Shown here: one piece after another, positions 17,677-27,065 of the stretch
Layout: the number at the start of each line of letters is the position of its first letter
Numbering within the stretch: the first letter of the stretch is position 1
Assembly: GCA_019247605.1 (NCBI GenBank)
Contig: JAFBAS010000078.1
Location: 1-64,000, forward strand
DNA: 64,000 nucleotides
Direction of reading: 5' to 3'
Origin: Hyphomicrobiales bacterium
Lineage (GTDB): Bacteria; Pseudomonadota; Alphaproteobacteria; Rhizobiales; Beijerinckiaceae
Program-made: the position numbers and the translations under genes
Notes under the pieces: model-generated
What the model was told of the DNA's origin: nothing
What the model saw: the letters and a program-made list of their open reading frames with translations, nothing else
Database searches by the model: none

Positions 17677-17988
17677 ACGCATCAGTAATTTCTCGATCCT
17701 CTTCGGCTCTGGATCGATCGTAAAACATCAACCCGCTTGCTGGATCCGGGCCAGGACCACCGGTGAAGATGGCGTGCCGGATTCGGGCCACCTTTCCGTT
17801 CGGAAGATGTTCGATGCGCGCTCTGGCGACCTCGATGCTTCACAGAAACGGCCGCTTACATCATTCTACGAGAGAGCCTGAATTCACAGGAACGTGACTT
17901 CTTTCGGGAGGGGTCGCCAAATAAGATCGTATCAAGTAGTCATAGTAAATGGTCATTTCTATTCTTCTGCGAGCTGAAGGTGAGTGCC
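17677..17988. other. intergenic region upstream of cytochrome genes
   Basis: About 310 nt. A GGAAC word occurs at about 17890 but no CGTT follows at the expected spacing, so it is not counted as a stress promoter. No gene or structured element was recognised. Confidence 0.35.
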
Positions 17989-18426
17989 ATGAAGCGCCTG
18001 GCCACCGTGGCAGTTTTATCGATGCTTGGGATCAGCGGCGCGTTCCCCGCGGCGGACGCGATCGCCCAGCGCCGCGCCCTCATGCATGATGATGGGATCG
18101 CCGCCAAGAAGTTGTTCGACATGGCGAAGGGCACGGTTCCCTTCAACCTCGCGGTCGTACAGGCTTCATTAAAGACTCTGGCCACCGGCGCCGAGAAGAC
18201 GCCGCTCCTTTTTCCGGACGACAGCAAGACCGGCGGGGGAACCGCGGCGCTTCCGGCAATCTGGGAGAACAAGGCGGACTTCGACGCGCGGTTTGCGAAA
18301 TTCAACAAGGATGTTGCCGAGGCAATCGCGAAAACCAAGGACGAAGCGAGTTTCAAGGCGATCGCACCGCAAGTGTTCGAAAATTGCAGCGGTTGCCACG
18401 AACGCTACAAGGCAAAGTCGAACTGA
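17989..18426 (+). CDS. cytochrome c' / c556 family protein
   Basis: Exported four-helix-bundle cytochrome of 145 residues. A signal peptide (LATVAVLSMLGISGAFPAADA) precedes the helix-1 pattern QRRALMHDDGIAAKKLFDMA. The single heme site CSGCH lies close to the C-terminus, followed by ERYKAK, as in the cytochrome c' family. Such proteins sit in the periplasm and carry electrons or bind NO. The ATG at 17989 has an AAGG ribosome site 8 nt before it; a GTG 9 nt upstream is an alternative. It is followed within 21 nt by a diheme cytochrome gene. Confidence 0.85.
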   Translation: MKRLATVAVLSMLGISGAFPAADAIAQRRALMHDDGIAAKKLFDMAKGTVPFNLAVVQASLKTLATGAEKTPLLFPDDSKTGGGTAALPAIWENKADFDARFAKFNKDVAEAIAKTKDEASFKAIAPQVFENCSGCHERYKAKSN

Positions 18427-18447
18427 TCTCAGCGCCGACGCCTCAGG

Positions 18448-19368
18448 ATGAAGCGCCTTTCCTTCATCCTGGTTTCTCTGTTGCTCGCGAGCGGCGCCCT
18501 GCTTTGGTGGGTATCCTCGCCCAAGGCGCGCTTCTCGTCCCTTGAATGGCGGTCTCTTGGAATTTCCGGTGATCCCACCCGCGGCAGCCGCATGTTTTTT
18601 GCAGGTGGCTGCGATTCTTGTCATGCCACTCCAGGGCAGTCTGATCCGCTGCGGCTTGGTGGTGGGCTCGAGCTCCAGACTCCCTTTGGCTCGTTCTACC
18701 CTCCCAATATTTCGAGCGATCGGGTCGATGGGATCGGTTCATGGCGTGAGGTCGATCTTGCCAATGCGCTTCTTTCCGGCGTGTCGCCACAGGGACAACA
18801 TTACTATCCCGCCTTCCCCTACACCTCATACCAGCGCATGAAGCCGAGCGATGTCGCGGATCTCTTCGCCTTTCTTCGAACGCTCCCTCCCGTCCAGGGG
18901 CGCCCGCCCGTGCATCACCTCAGCTTCCCGTTTTCTGTTCGACGAGCGGTCGGGTTATGGAAGTTGTTGTTTTTCGACAATTCAGGTCTTGCGCCCGACC
19001 CGGAACAAAGCCCGGAATGGAAACTCGGCCGCTACCTCGTCGAAGGGCCCGGCCATTGCGAGGAATGTCACACGCCGCGCAATTTTCTTGGGGCGACGAA
19101 ACAAGCCCTGAAACTTGGCGGAGCCCCGGTCCTCGATGGCAGAGGAAACGCGCCCAACCTGACGGCGGCCGGCCTAGCCGATTGGACGAAAGCCGACATC
19201 GTGGAAGCGTTGACGAGTGGATTTACGCCTGACGGAGACGTCCTCGGGGGAGGGATGACGAGCGTTGTCCGAAACCTCGCCCGATTGCCGCAATCGGATC
19301 GCGAGGCCATTGCGGCGTATATCAAAAGCCTGCCTCCGATCGGCGGGCCTGTCAGGCGCAACCCATGA
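18448..19368 (+). CDS. diheme c-type cytochrome
   Basis: A 306-residue protein with an N-terminal signal/anchor (LSFILVSLLLASGALLWWV) and two CXXCH heme sites: CDSCH near residue 55 and CEECH in HCEECHTPRNFLG near 210. This two-domain design resembles the cytochrome subunits of membrane-bound alcohol and sugar dehydrogenases, which pass electrons to quinone or a terminal oxidase. No dehydrogenase subunit lies next to it; only the c' cytochrome upstream does, so the electron donor is unknown. It is probably co-transcribed with 17989-18426 (21-nt gap). Confidence 0.83.
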   Translation: MKRLSFILVSLLLASGALLWWVSSPKARFSSLEWRSLGISGDPTRGSRMFFAGGCDSCHATPGQSDPLRLGGGLELQTPFGSFYPPNISSDRVDGIGSWREVDLANALLSGVSPQGQHYYPAFPYTSYQRMKPSDVADLFAFLRTLPPVQGRPPVHHLSFPFSVRRAVGLWKLLFFDNSGLAPDPEQSPEWKLGRYLVEGPGHCEECHTPRNFLGATKQALKLGGAPVLDGRGNAPNLTAAGLADWTKADIVEALTSGFTPDGDVLGGGMTSVVRNLARLPQSDREAIAAYIKSLPPIGGPVRRNP

Positions 19369-19484
19369 GCTTAAATGAGAATGCGGTTTCGCGAGGCCTA
19401 TCGCATCAACTTCCGGTAAATGGCGACTCCCAGTCTCCTTGAGCAGTTCGCGGTAGACAACATTTCCTTGCCGAGGATCGACCG

Positions 19485-20636
19485 ATGACAATCGAGAATT
19501 TCACGATTGACCTGCCCGAGGCGGTGCTTGCCGATCTATCACGCCGCATCGACGCGACCCGCTGGCCGCATGAAATCGAAGGCTCCGACTGGGAGGCGGG
19601 CACGAACCTCAGCTACATGAAGGTGCTCGCAGCGTATTGGCGAGATGGTTTCGATTGGCGAAGCCAGGAGAAGGCCCTCAATGCCCTGCCGCAACATCGC
19701 ATTGTGCTCGACGACTTGCACATTCATTTCGTGCATCAGCGTGGCAAGGGCCCGAAACCTCTGCCACTCATCATGACGCATGGTTGGCCCGGAAGTTTCG
19801 CGGAGATGGTCAAGCTGGTCCCGCTCCTCAGCGATCCTGAGGTGCATGGCGCGAGCCCAAATGACGCTTTCGACGTCGTCGTACCCTCGCTCCCGGGCTA
19901 TGGCTTTTCCGATCGTCCGCGTGAGCGCGGCATGAACCCGAAACGCATCGCGGCGCTCTGGGCGCGCCTGATGGCGGCGCTCGGCTACGCGCGTTTCGGC
20001 GCGCAAGGCGGCGATTGGGGTTCCGCGGTCTCGTCGGCTCTCGGACTCGACCACGCGGATAAGCTTGTCGGCATTCACCTCAACTATATTGCCGGGCGCT
20101 TTCTCCTTGGCGGGACGATCAACCAACCCCAGGAAGACGCGGTCGCGAACGAGTATCTCGCGCAGCTTCGCTCATGGTGGGACAGCGAGGGGGGCTACAA
20201 TCATCAACAAGGGACGAAGCCGCAGACTTTAAGCTATGGCTTGAACGACTCGCCTGTCGGCCTCGCCGCATGGATTATCGAGAAGTTCCAAACCTGGACC
20301 GACTGCGATGGTGATCTCGAGCGTGTGCTCACGCGCGATGAGCTTCTGACCAATGTAATGATCTACTGGGCCACCGAGACCATCCACTCCTCGACGCGGC
20401 TGTACTATGAATCGCGTGAGCAGCCGCTGCGCCTTTCGCCGACGAATTACGTGAAGCCGCCGGTGGCGGTCGCGCTTTTTCCAAGGGAGATTCCCATGCC
20501 ACCGCGTTCACTCGCCGAGCGCGGCTACAACATCACGCGCTGGACTACCATGCCGAGGGGCGGCCATTTCGCCGCAATGGAACAGCCCGAGCTTCTGGCG
20601 CAAGACATCCGAGAATTTTTCAGACCCTTGCGCTAA
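19485..20636 (+). CDS. epoxide hydrolase (EHN plus alpha/beta-hydrolase)
   Basis: A 383-residue protein with an N-terminal EHN domain (FTIDLPEAVLADLSRRIDAT, YMKVLAAYWRDGFDWRSQE) followed by an alpha/beta-hydrolase. The oxyanion motif is HGWPGSF, and the nucleophile Asp lies in GAQGGDWGSAVS. Catalytic His is in RGGHFAAMEQPE near the end. It is expected to open epoxides to diols in the cytosol, as in the microsomal-type hydrolase family. Two tyrosines of the lid cannot be assigned with certainty. The ATG at 19485 follows an unremarkable GAGGAT ribosome site. Confidence 0.87.
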   Translation: MTIENFTIDLPEAVLADLSRRIDATRWPHEIEGSDWEAGTNLSYMKVLAAYWRDGFDWRSQEKALNALPQHRIVLDDLHIHFVHQRGKGPKPLPLIMTHGWPGSFAEMVKLVPLLSDPEVHGASPNDAFDVVVPSLPGYGFSDRPRERGMNPKRIAALWARLMAALGYARFGAQGGDWGSAVSSALGLDHADKLVGIHLNYIAGRFLLGGTINQPQEDAVANEYLAQLRSWWDSEGGYNHQQGTKPQTLSYGLNDSPVGLAAWIIEKFQTWTDCDGDLERVLTRDELLTNVMIYWATETIHSSTRLYYESREQPLRLSPTNYVKPPVAVALFPREIPMPPRSLAERGYNITRWTTMPRGGHFAAMEQPELLAQDIREFFRPLR

Positions 20637-20692
20637 CGGCCAACCCTGTCGCCCCAAGCGCCGCGCATCCCGACCCCCGAGGTGGGAAGCCT

Positions 20693-20908
20693 TCAGAACT
20701 GGGGAGCATTCTGCTGATAAACGCGCCGAAGCTGATTCGAGCTTGAGGGGTAGAGGGCCTGGCACTCGTCGTAATAGAGATTGCCGGGCGTGGGCGCCCT
20801 GGCTGCGGGGTCGGCGCAAATGCGCACGAGCTCGGCGCGATCATGCCCGGACGATTGGCAGGCGGCGAGAATCAAGACCGTCAAAAGCGACAGCAATTTC
20901 GTTCGCAT
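20693..20908 (-). CDS. small putative lipoprotein
   Basis: A 71-residue protein with a lipoprotein signal: basic MRTK, hydrophobic LLSLLTVLIL, lipobox LAAC. The mature part is 55 residues, with two further cysteines (RICADP, DECQALYP) that could form a disulfide. It ends with RRVYQQNAPQF. Function unknown. It converges with the epoxide hydrolase gene. Confidence 0.62.
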   Translation of the reverse strand: MRTKLLSLLTVLILAACQSSGHDRAELVRICADPAARAPTPGNLYYDECQALYPSSSNQLRRVYQQNAPQF

Positions 20909-20992
20909 GCTCTCTCCCTTCGATCGTAGTCGCTGAGTAATTTCTCAATTCCACGTCGCAGGGAATTGGCAGTTCCGGCTCGAGCTTTTCGG

Positions 20993-21253
20993 CTATCGCG
21001 CCGAGCGGGTGCTTTCCAATTCGACCAGGAGATGAAGGCGCTCGTGGTTTGAAGGCTCCGCGTCGGGCTCATATTTTATGGGAACGTGCTCGATATCGAT
21101 CACTCGAAAGGTTTCGTAGGCCGTACCGTCGCGATCCACCATGGTGATCGCTTCCCCCACACGCGGCTTGGCGACGAAGCGGAACCAGCCCAGAAGCTTC
21201 GTGTGCCGATCCGTCCCGGTCTTCTCCACGGACGCGATAATCACCTTCAGCAC
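20993..21253 (-). CDS. hypothetical protein, GTG start
   Basis: Conserved-looking 86-residue soluble protein read from GTG 21253. It begins VLKVIIASVEKTGTDRHTKL and contains GWFRFVAKPRVGEAITMVDR and FRVIDIEHVP, a beta-rich pattern with alternating hydrophobics. The frame is open up to 21400, but the extension is Ser/Arg-rich and unlike a protein. I do not recognise the family. The ribosome site is weak, so start and reality are uncertain. Confidence 0.45.
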   Translation of the reverse strand: MLKVIIASVEKTGTDRHTKLLGWFRFVAKPRVGEAITMVDRDGTAYETFRVIDIEHVPIKYEPDAEPSNHERLHLLVELESTRSAR

Positions 21254-21603
21254 CTCATTTTCGGGAGAGGAAAACCTGCAACGCACGGAAGAAACGCTTC
21301 GCTCCTGCGCAGCCCGATTCTCGCCCACTCGCCATCCAAAAGAACAGAGTCCAGAAGTTCGAGCCGAAACCGCGGGTGACAAAGTATATGTAAAGATCAT
21401 AGATCAGCGCAACGAACCTACGTAAGCATAAGGAACAGAGGCGAGGCGCGGGGCACCATAAGTGAACCGGATGTCGGACAAACAGTAGCTTTGAAGCGAG
21501 AAAGCCTGTAAATTTCGCAGCGCGCCCCGGGGGCGCTACGCCGCGAAATCGACAGAGGGGCCCCATAGCTACCCAGCCTTGGAAATATGCCGGCAAGCAT
21601 CGA

Positions 21604-21789
21604 ATGGCCAGGCGACAACCGGATGACGTTCCGACCTCCTCGGGCACGCGTCTTCGAACGGTCGCCCTGATCATCGGTATTGCCGCGGCCGCATTGGCCA
21701 TCGTCGCGTTCATTTCGACGTTGCTGATCTTCGGGCAGCCAAGCCAGCGCGGCCATACGCGCTCGCTCCCTCACACCACAACCAACTGA
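21604..21789 (+). CDS. possible small single-span membrane protein
   Basis: A 61-residue ORF with one strong membrane helix (LRTVALIIGIAAAALAIVAF to about LLIFG) between a basic N-terminus (MARRQ) and a polar tail. The pattern is typical of small inner-membrane proteins. There is no strong ribosome site, and I recognise no family. Its neighbour 150 nt downstream is clpS. Confidence 0.42.
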   Translation: MARRQPDDVPTSSGTRLRTVALIIGIAAAALAIVAFISTLLIFGQPSQRGHTRSLPHTTTN

Positions 21790-21935
21790 TTTTGCTGGCG
21801 CGGCGGTTTCGGCTCCTGAAGCGTTTCAATCCCGATGACGGCGCTCTTCAACGCCCAGGTGTTCTGCTGGTATGATCGTTTGCCTGCGCTAAGGGAGTGC
21901 TGGGAAACGGATGCGCCCGCAAGGAGCCGTTCTCC

Positions 21936-22241
21936 ATGAGTGACATCGCGATCAAGCCGCGCACCAAGGTCAAGACGAAGACGCAAAAGCCGCGTCTACA
22001 TAAGGTCATCCTTGTCAACGACGACTACACGCCCCGTGAATTCGTCGTCCTGGTGCTGAAGGCCGAGTTCCGCATGAATGAGGATGAGGCGTATCGGGTG
22101 ATGATGACAGCCCACCGCCGCGGTGTCTGCGTCGTGGCGGTCTATGCGCAAGACATCGCGGAAACGAAGGCTACCCGCGCCACGGAGGCCGGACGCCGCA
22201 AGGGGTACCCGCTTCTGTTCACGACGGAGCCGGAGGAATAA
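21936..22241 (+). CDS. clpS: ATP-dependent Clp protease adaptor ClpS
   Basis: A 101-residue adaptor that delivers N-degron substrates to ClpAP. The core KVILVNDDYTPREFVV carries the conserved NDDYT motif. MNEDEAYRVMMTAHRRGVCV is the helix that binds the ClpA N-domain. The C-terminal part (DIAETKATRATEAGRRKGYP) fits the family, though the usual final LLCT-like strand reads LLFTTEPEE. The ATG at 21936 follows an AAGGAG site by 9 nt. Alphaproteobacteria often have two ClpS paralogues; which one this is cannot be told. clpA is not in the window. Confidence 0.88.
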   Translation: MSDIAIKPRTKVKTKTQKPRLHKVILVNDDYTPREFVVLVLKAEFRMNEDEAYRVMMTAHRRGVCVVAVYAQDIAETKATRATEAGRRKGYPLLFTTEPEE

Positions 22242-22425
22242 ACGCCCGCGGAACGCGACCCGGCGTCGTGTGACGCAACGCGACGCGGCGAGCTTGCGCG
22301 GCAATCATTAAATCAAAATCGGCACCTTGCTGTTCGAGCTCGACGCCTCAATCGCCGCCGAACCGGCGCGCCGTGATAGAGGCCGAGTCCAATCCGTCGC
22401 CCGGTCGTCCCCGGATGCGTCACCT

Positions 22426-24120
22426 TCAAGCGGTTATTTCCTCGGTGAGCTCGAGATCACGCATCATGCGCTCCCGAATGACGAATTTCTGAACTTTCCC
22501 GGTGACCGTCATCGGGAATTCCTCAACGACGCGGATGTATCGAGGAATTTTGTAATGAGCGATCTGGCCTTTGCAAAAGGCCTGTATTTCTTCACCTGTC
22601 GCAGTCTCGCCCGGCTTCAGCTTGACCCAAGCGCAGAGCTCCTCGCCATAGCGTCGATCCGGCACGCCCACCACTTGCGCCGTCTCGATCTTGGGGTGGC
22701 GATAGAGAAACTCCTCGACCTCCCGCGGGTAGATGTTCTCACCACCACGGATCACCATGTCCTTTAGACGCCCAACGATGTTGCAATACCCGTCCTCATC
22801 GAGAGTGGCGAGATCGCCGGTGTGCATCCAGCCGGCGCGGTCGATAGCCTCCCCCGTGCGCTCCTCATCATCCCAATACCCGAGCATGACCGAGTAGCCG
22901 CGCGTGCAAAGCTCACCGGGGGTGAGAGGTGGAACGATGCACCCTTCGCCGTCGACGATCTTCACCTCGACATGCGGGTGAACGCGGCCGACAGTGCTGA
23001 CCCTGCGTTCCAGAGAGTCGTCGTAGGAAGTCTGCATGCTTACGGGGCTGGTCTCCGTCATGCCATAAGCGATCGTGACTTCTGCCATATTCATTTCGCT
23101 CACGCAGCGCCGCATCACCTCGATGGGACAGGGTGAGCCCGCCATGATCCCCGTGCGGAGCGAGCCCAGATCAAAGCGAGCGAAATCCGGATGGGAAAGC
23201 TCGGCGATGAACATCGTCGGGACTCCGTAGAGCGCGGTGCAGCGCTCTTTTTCGACCGCTTCCAACGTGGCGAGCGGCTCGAAACCTTCCGAGGGATAGA
23301 TCATCGCCGCGCCGTGTGTGATGCAGGCCAGATTGCCGAGCACCATTCCGAAACAATGATAAAGCGGCACCGGAATACAGACGCGGTCGTGCCCGCTCAG
23401 GCGCTGTGCCTCCCCGATGAAAAAGCCATTGTTTAGAATGTTGTGGTGCGTGAGCGTCGCTCCCTTGGGCTCGCCTGTCGTGCCGCTCGTGAATTGGATG
23501 TTGATGGGATCGTCGAATTGCAGGGCGCTCGCCAGCTTAGTGAGCTTCTCCAACTCAGGCGCCCCGCCCATGGCCATGACGTCATCGAAGCGGAAGAACC
23601 CGGGCAGCTCATCCGCCCCGAGGCGAATAAGGATAGAAAGCGCGGGAAAACGCTCCGCCCGCAAACGCCCCGGCGTGCTTCGGTCGATTTCGGGCGCCAA
23701 CTCGCGCAACATGGTGACGTATTCGCTGCTCTTGAAGGCGTCTGCGGTGATGATCGCCTTGCATCCGACCTTGTTGAGCGCATATTCGACCTCTGCCAGC
23801 CTGTAAGCCGGATTGATGTTGACCAAGATGAGACCGGCCTTGGCCGTCGCAAACTGAGTCACGACCCATTCGGAATTGTTCGGCGACCATATGCCGACGC
23901 GATCACCCGGTTCGAGGCCGAGCGCCAAAAGACCCGCTGCGAAGGCATTGACCCGGCGCTGCAATTCACCATAGGTCCAACACAGATTCTGGTGACGCAC
24001 GACAAGGGCGTCATGCTCGTTCCAGCGCGCCGCCATCTTGTCGAAATGGACACCGATCGTCTCGCCGATGAGCGGCACGGTGGAAACTCCGTGCACATAG
24101 CTTCGCGCGAGCTTGGTCAT
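22426..24120 (-). CDS. AMP-binding acyl-CoA synthetase
   Basis: A 564-residue adenylate-forming enzyme that activates a carboxylic acid with ATP and joins it to CoA. The P-loop-like motif is [39 protein letters not shown] is the A5 motif, and [20 protein letters not shown] the hinge region. The catalytic lysine lies in [10 protein letters not shown] at the C-terminus. The organisation resembles medium/long-chain fatty acyl-CoA synthetases; exact substrate unknown. The ATG at 24120 has a GGAGG site 5 nt before it. The frame runs open to 24621, but that extension overlaps the divergent aminotransferase gene and is rejected. A shared 157-nt divergent control region separates the two genes. Confidence 0.88.
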   Translation of the reverse strand: MTKLARSYVHGVSTVPLIGETIGVHFDKMAARWNEHDALVVRHQNLCWTYGELQRRVNAFAAGLLALGLEPGDRVGIWSPNNSEWVVTQFATAKAGLILVNINPAYRLAEVEYALNKVGCKAIITADAFKSSEYVTMLRELAPEIDRSTPGRLRAERFPALSILIRLGADELPGFFRFDDVMAMGGAPELEKLTKLASALQFDDPINIQFTSGTTGEPKGATLTHHNILNNGFFIGEAQRLSGHDRVCIPVPLYHCFGMVLGNLACITHGAAMIYPSEGFEPLATLEAVEKERCTALYGVPTMFIAELSHPDFARFDLGSLRTGIMAGSPCPIEVMRRCVSEMNMAEVTIAYGMTETSPVSMQTSYDDSLERRVSTVGRVHPHVEVKIVDGEGCIVPPLTPGELCTRGYSVMLGYWDDEERTGEAIDRAGWMHTGDLATLDEDGYCNIVGRLKDMVIRGGENIYPREVEEFLYRHPKIETAQVVGVPDRRYGEELCAWVKLKPGETATGEEIQAFCKGQIAHYKIPRYIRVVEEFPMTVTGKVQKFVIRERMMRDLELTEEITA

Positions 24121-24277
24121 GGTATCCTCCCTGGAATTTTCGCTACGATAGCGCTGTGTCGTTGTCGCGCTCAAGAAGAGGCCTCGAAGCCAAGTGCTCG
24201 GTGAGCGGGTGGTGGCGAGAGCTGAGTGACACTCGACCGCGGCGGTTCTCCCCATTTGAACAAGGAGGAACAACCTC

Positions 24278-25582
24278 ATGAGCACAAGGGTTCGCGGCAA
24301 ACTCGAGCTCGAGCTCGCCGAAACGGCTAAGCAAGCGCTTCCTGGTGGTGAGTTCGGAAACGCCGTTCCCGGAATCATCGTCCGCGAAGGTCGCGGCGGG
24401 CGCGTTTGGGACGAAAGCGGAAACGAATATATCGATTTCCTTCTCGGCTCAGGCCCCATGCTCGTCGGGCATGCCCATCCGGAGGTCGTTGCTGCCGCGC
24501 AAGCACAACTCGCGAAGGGAACGACGTTCTTCGCCGATAATCGACACGGAATCGAGCTTGCTCGCGAGATCGTGGACGCTGTGCCTTGCGCGGAAAAGGT
24601 CCGTTTCGTCTCGACCGGCACTGAGGCCGATGCCTACGCAATGCGGGCCGCCAGGGCCTTTCGAAAGCGTGACAAGATCCTCAAATTCGAGGGCGGGTAT
24701 CATGGCATGAGCGATTATGCGCTGATCAGCCTCGCGCCGAAAAGGCCCGGCAACTTCCCGCAGGGCGTTCCCGATTCCGCCGGCATTCCGGCGAGCGTTC
24801 AGAACGAGATGCTGGTCGCCCCCTTCAACGACGCCGAAACGGCCGAGAGCCTCATCCGAGAACATCACGAAGAACTCGCCGGCGTCATCGTCGAGCCGTT
24901 CCAGCGTTTGCTCCCACCGGTCGCCGGCTTTCTGGAGGCGCTGCGGAAATCCACATCGATCTACGGCATCCCCCTGATCTTCGACGAGGTCGTTACGGGC
25001 TTTCGGTTCGCCTATGGTGGCGCGCAGCAATATTTCGGCGTGACGCCTGATCTATGCACGTTGGGCAAGGTGATTGGCGGCGGCTTCCCGCTCGCCGCGG
25101 TCGCGGGACGGGCGGATATCATGGCGCATTTCGATCGAAACCTCGTGGGGGACGAAGCTTTCCTGACGCAAATCGGCACCTTGTCCGGCAATCCGATTGC
25201 CGCGGCCGCAGGGCTCGCCACTCTCGCGATTCTGAGGCGACCTGGAAGTTACGAACAGCTCTTTGCGACGGGCCGTGAACTCATGGACGCTTTGGGGCAG
25301 ATGCTGAAGGCTTCCGGAGTTCCGGCGCAAGTGATCGGCATAGCTCCGGTATTCGACGTCGTTTTCGCCGATGGGTCCATCAGGGATTACCGGGACACCT
25401 TGCGTGGGAACGCCGAGATGATGAAGCGCTTCAATTTGTTGCTTCGTGAGCGCGGCATATTGAAGGGTCACTCTAAATACTACGTCTCTCTCGCGCATAC
25501 GCCCCAAGATGTCCAACAAACTATCGAGGCTTGGCGCTCGGCAATCGAGGAACTCGGAAGAGCTCACAACGCCAACAATTGA
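24278..25582 (+). CDS. class-III aminotransferase, glutamate-1-semialdehyde-mutase-like
   Basis: A 434-residue PLP enzyme of the class-III fold. The PLP-phosphate region is [19 protein letters not shown], the pyridine-N aspartate is in [14 protein letters not shown], and the Schiff-base lysine is in [20 protein letters not shown]. These motifs match the HemL-like subgroup, which includes both glutamate-1-semialdehyde 2,1-aminomutases and aminotransferases on amino acids or amines. An isolated place next to an acyl-CoA synthetase rather than heme genes argues for a catabolic or biosynthetic aminotransferase, not the heme enzyme. An AAGGAGG site lies about 10 nt upstream of the ATG. Confidence 0.85.
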   Translation: MSTRVRGKLELELAETAKQALPGGEFGNAVPGIIVREGRGGRVWDESGNEYIDFLLGSGPMLVGHAHPEVVAAAQAQLAKGTTFFADNRHGIELAREIVDAVPCAEKVRFVSTGTEADAYAMRAARAFRKRDKILKFEGGYHGMSDYALISLAPKRPGNFPQGVPDSAGIPASVQNEMLVAPFNDAETAESLIREHHEELAGVIVEPFQRLLPPVAGFLEALRKSTSIYGIPLIFDEVVTGFRFAYGGAQQYFGVTPDLCTLGKVIGGGFPLAAVAGRADIMAHFDRNLVGDEAFLTQIGTLSGNPIAAAAGLATLAILRRPGSYEQLFATGRELMDALGQMLKASGVPAQVIGIAPVFDVVFADGSIRDYRDTLRGNAEMMKRFNLLLRERGILKGHSKYYVSLAHTPQDVQQTIEAWRSAIEELGRAHNANN

Positions 25583-25684
25583 GGAGAAAGGTTATCGATC
25601 GGCTTTGTCTTACGTTTTCACTTTCGATGCTCTAAATCCTGCTCGCTCTTCGGCGCGACACCATGGCGCAGACAGAGAACGCCA

Positions 25685-25709
25685 GGAACTCGACCTTGAT
25701 CGCCACGTT
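25685..25709 (+). promoter_or_regulatory. EcfG-type general stress promoter
   Basis: GGAAC, 16 nt, CGTT: a perfect match to the alphaproteobacterial EcfG consensus. CGTT ends 36 nt before the ATG at 25746. It would drive the His/Gly-rich secreted protein. Confidence 0.72.
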
Positions 25710-25745
25710 GCCGTTGACTGAAACGAGTAACGGGGAGTGGGTGTC

Positions 25746-26279
25746 ATGTTCACGAGGTCGATGCCTGTGGGTGCCGCGGCGCTTTTCCTGTCCGCCTTGT
25801 CGCTCGGGCCTGCGCAAGCTGAGCGCGGCGAGGGCTTCCATGGTGGCGGCGGCGCATTTCACGGAGGCGGCGGCTCCTTTCATGGTGGGAGCGGCAGCGC
25901 CTTTCACAGTGGGGGAGGGGCGGCGTTTCACGCAGGTGGAATGGGCGGCTTTCACGGTGGAGTGAGTGCCTTTCGGAGTGGGCCCAACGCGTTTCGTGGT
26001 GGCACAACGGCTTTCGACCGGGGCGCGACGGTCAACCGCAGCCGTGCGTCGGTGAGCCCGTTCCAGGGGACGGTGCACGCATTCAACAGCGGAACACGGG
26101 CCGGCATTCGGGAGCCATTCCGCGGAGCCTGGGCGGGACATTTCTATCATTGGCACCGATACGCTTGGTGGGGCGACGACTTCTACGACGAGCCTTACTA
26201 CGGCCCTTGCGTCTGGCGGCACAGATGGATTTGGAACGGGTTCCGCGAAGTCCGCGAGCGCGTCCGCATTTGCATTTAA
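25746..26279 (+). CDS. secreted His/Gly-rich protein
   Basis: A 177-residue exported protein. A signal peptide (SMPVGAAALFLSALSLGPAQA) is followed by a Gly/His/Phe repeat zone (about residues 28-75) built from units like FHGGGGA and FHGGSGSA. A Trp/Tyr-rich C-terminal part has HWHRYAWWGDDFYDEPYY and CVWRHRWIWNGF. Such proteins are found in many Hyphomicrobiales; metal binding by the histidines or an envelope role is possible but unproven. The ATG at 25746 is preferred over a GTG 9 nt earlier. Regulation: a perfect EcfG-type promoter stands 36 nt upstream, so stress induction is expected. Confidence 0.72.
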   Translation: MFTRSMPVGAAALFLSALSLGPAQAERGEGFHGGGGAFHGGGGSFHGGSGSAFHSGGGAAFHAGGMGGFHGGVSAFRSGPNAFRGGTTAFDRGATVNRSRASVSPFQGTVHAFNSGTRAGIREPFRGAWAGHFYHWHRYAWWGDDFYDEPYYGPCVWRHRWIWNGFREVRERVRICI

Positions 26280-26473
26280 CATCGCTTGTCGAGCCGAGCT
26301 TGAGCGCGTGACGAACGGAGTTCTTACCCGCTCTTCTTCAAGAAACAGGGTTTTCGCGAAAAGGCGAACCCGCTCGCGGAACAGTGGCAGTCGCGCGTGT
26401 TCGCAGCTTGGCTTGCTGTTTTTTTGGGAGTCTGGATGGTGGAAGGGGTCGGCCAAGTTTCCCTAGCGGAGCC

Positions 26474-26498
26474 GCAACCTCTTCCCCAATTCGGCGTT
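26474..26498 (+). promoter_or_regulatory. near-match EcfG-type promoter
   Basis: GCAAC, 16 nt, CGTT: one mismatch in the -35 element. CGTT ends 50 nt before the PRC-barrel gene start at 26549, a spacing like that of the perfect sites nearby. Confidence 0.4.
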
Positions 26499-26548
26499 GT
26501 CACGCTGTCATCTGCTATGCGGACAAACTCAAAAAGAGGAAAAATCTC

Positions 26549-26944
26549 ATGCACAAGGCAATTCTGGCCATTACCTTGGCCACCGCGCTCACAGGCGTTG
26601 CTTTTGCCGAGACTGCGGCTCCCAAGTTCATCACGCCTCAGTCGAACGACTTCGTCAGCTCGCGTGTGGTCGGACTGGATGTCTACGATAATTCCAACCA
26701 CGATATTGGGAAGATCCAGGACGTCGTCTTCGATCAGTCTATGGCCGTGAAAGGTTACATCCTCTCGGTCGGCGGATTTCTCGGCCTGGGAGAGCGTTAC
26801 GTGGCCGTCGACCCCTCTTCGGTCGCCGTCAAATTCGACGATAACGACAAGAAGTGGCATGCGAACATGAACGCCACGAGTGATCAGCTGAAGTCGGCGC
26901 CTGAGTTCAAATACACGGGCCGCTGGAACAGCAGCAAGAGCTGA
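26549..26944 (+). CDS. secreted PRC-barrel domain protein
   Basis: A 131-residue exported protein. A signal peptide (AILAITLATALTGVAFA) is followed by a PRC-barrel: VVGLDVYDNSNHDIGKIQDVVF, KGYILSVGGFLGLGERYVAV and the closing SVAVKFDDNDKKWH. A C-terminal piece, ATSDQLKSAPEFKY, is shared with the second PRC-barrel protein at 43588-44142 (LTKDQLKAAPDFHY), so the two are paralogues. PRC-barrels are small beta modules of RimM and photosynthetic reaction centre H subunits; the role of these secreted ones is unknown. The ATG at 26549 begins the signal peptide and follows AGAGGA. The longer frame from 26384 is rejected. Confidence 0.8.
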   Translation: MHKAILAITLATALTGVAFAETAAPKFITPQSNDFVSSRVVGLDVYDNSNHDIGKIQDVVFDQSMAVKGYILSVGGFLGLGERYVAVDPSSVAVKFDDNDKKWHANMNATSDQLKSAPEFKYTGRWNSSKS

Positions 26945-26950
26945 CTTCGT

Positions 26951-26975
26951 CATCACCGGACATGGTCCGGTGATG
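26951..26975 (+). terminator. hairpin after PRC-barrel gene
   Basis: CATCACCGGAC and GTCCGGTGATG form an 11-bp perfect stem with an ATG loop 7 nt after the stop. No T-run follows, so it may stabilise the 3' end, with true termination at the next palindrome. Confidence 0.45.
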
Positions 26976-27015
26976 TACGCCTTGCTCCGCACCCAATCCC
27001 CTCAGCCTACTGACG

Positions 27016-27049
27016 AAAAGGGCCGGCGATCATGATCGCCGGCCCTTTT
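27016..27049. terminator. bidirectional terminator, perfect 34-nt palindrome
   Basis: AAAAGGGCCGGCGAT and its exact complement around a central CATG form a perfect palindrome with A-run and T-run ends. It sits between the convergent PRC-barrel (ends 26944) and CsbD (ends 27066) genes and can stop transcription in both directions. Confidence 0.8.
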
Positions 27050-27065
27050 CTACAAAGGCGACATC

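Noticed and set aside
17890-17915. GGAAC word upstream of the cytochrome c' gene as a stress promoter
   Set aside because: No CGTT-like element follows at 16 or 17 nt.
24121-24621. N-terminal extension of the acyl-CoA synthetase frame
   Set aside because: It overlaps the start of the divergent aminotransferase gene and lacks family similarity; ATG 24120 has a good ribosome site.
24278-25582. Calling the aminotransferase hemL
   Set aside because: Motifs fit the broader class-III group, and there is no heme gene nearby; alphaproteobacteria normally make aminolevulinate by the HemA (C4) route.
26376-26400. GGAAC with TGTT at 15 nt upstream of the first PRC-barrel gene
   Set aside because: Spacer too short and -10 mismatched; the GCAAC-N16-CGTT site at 26474 is a better candidate.
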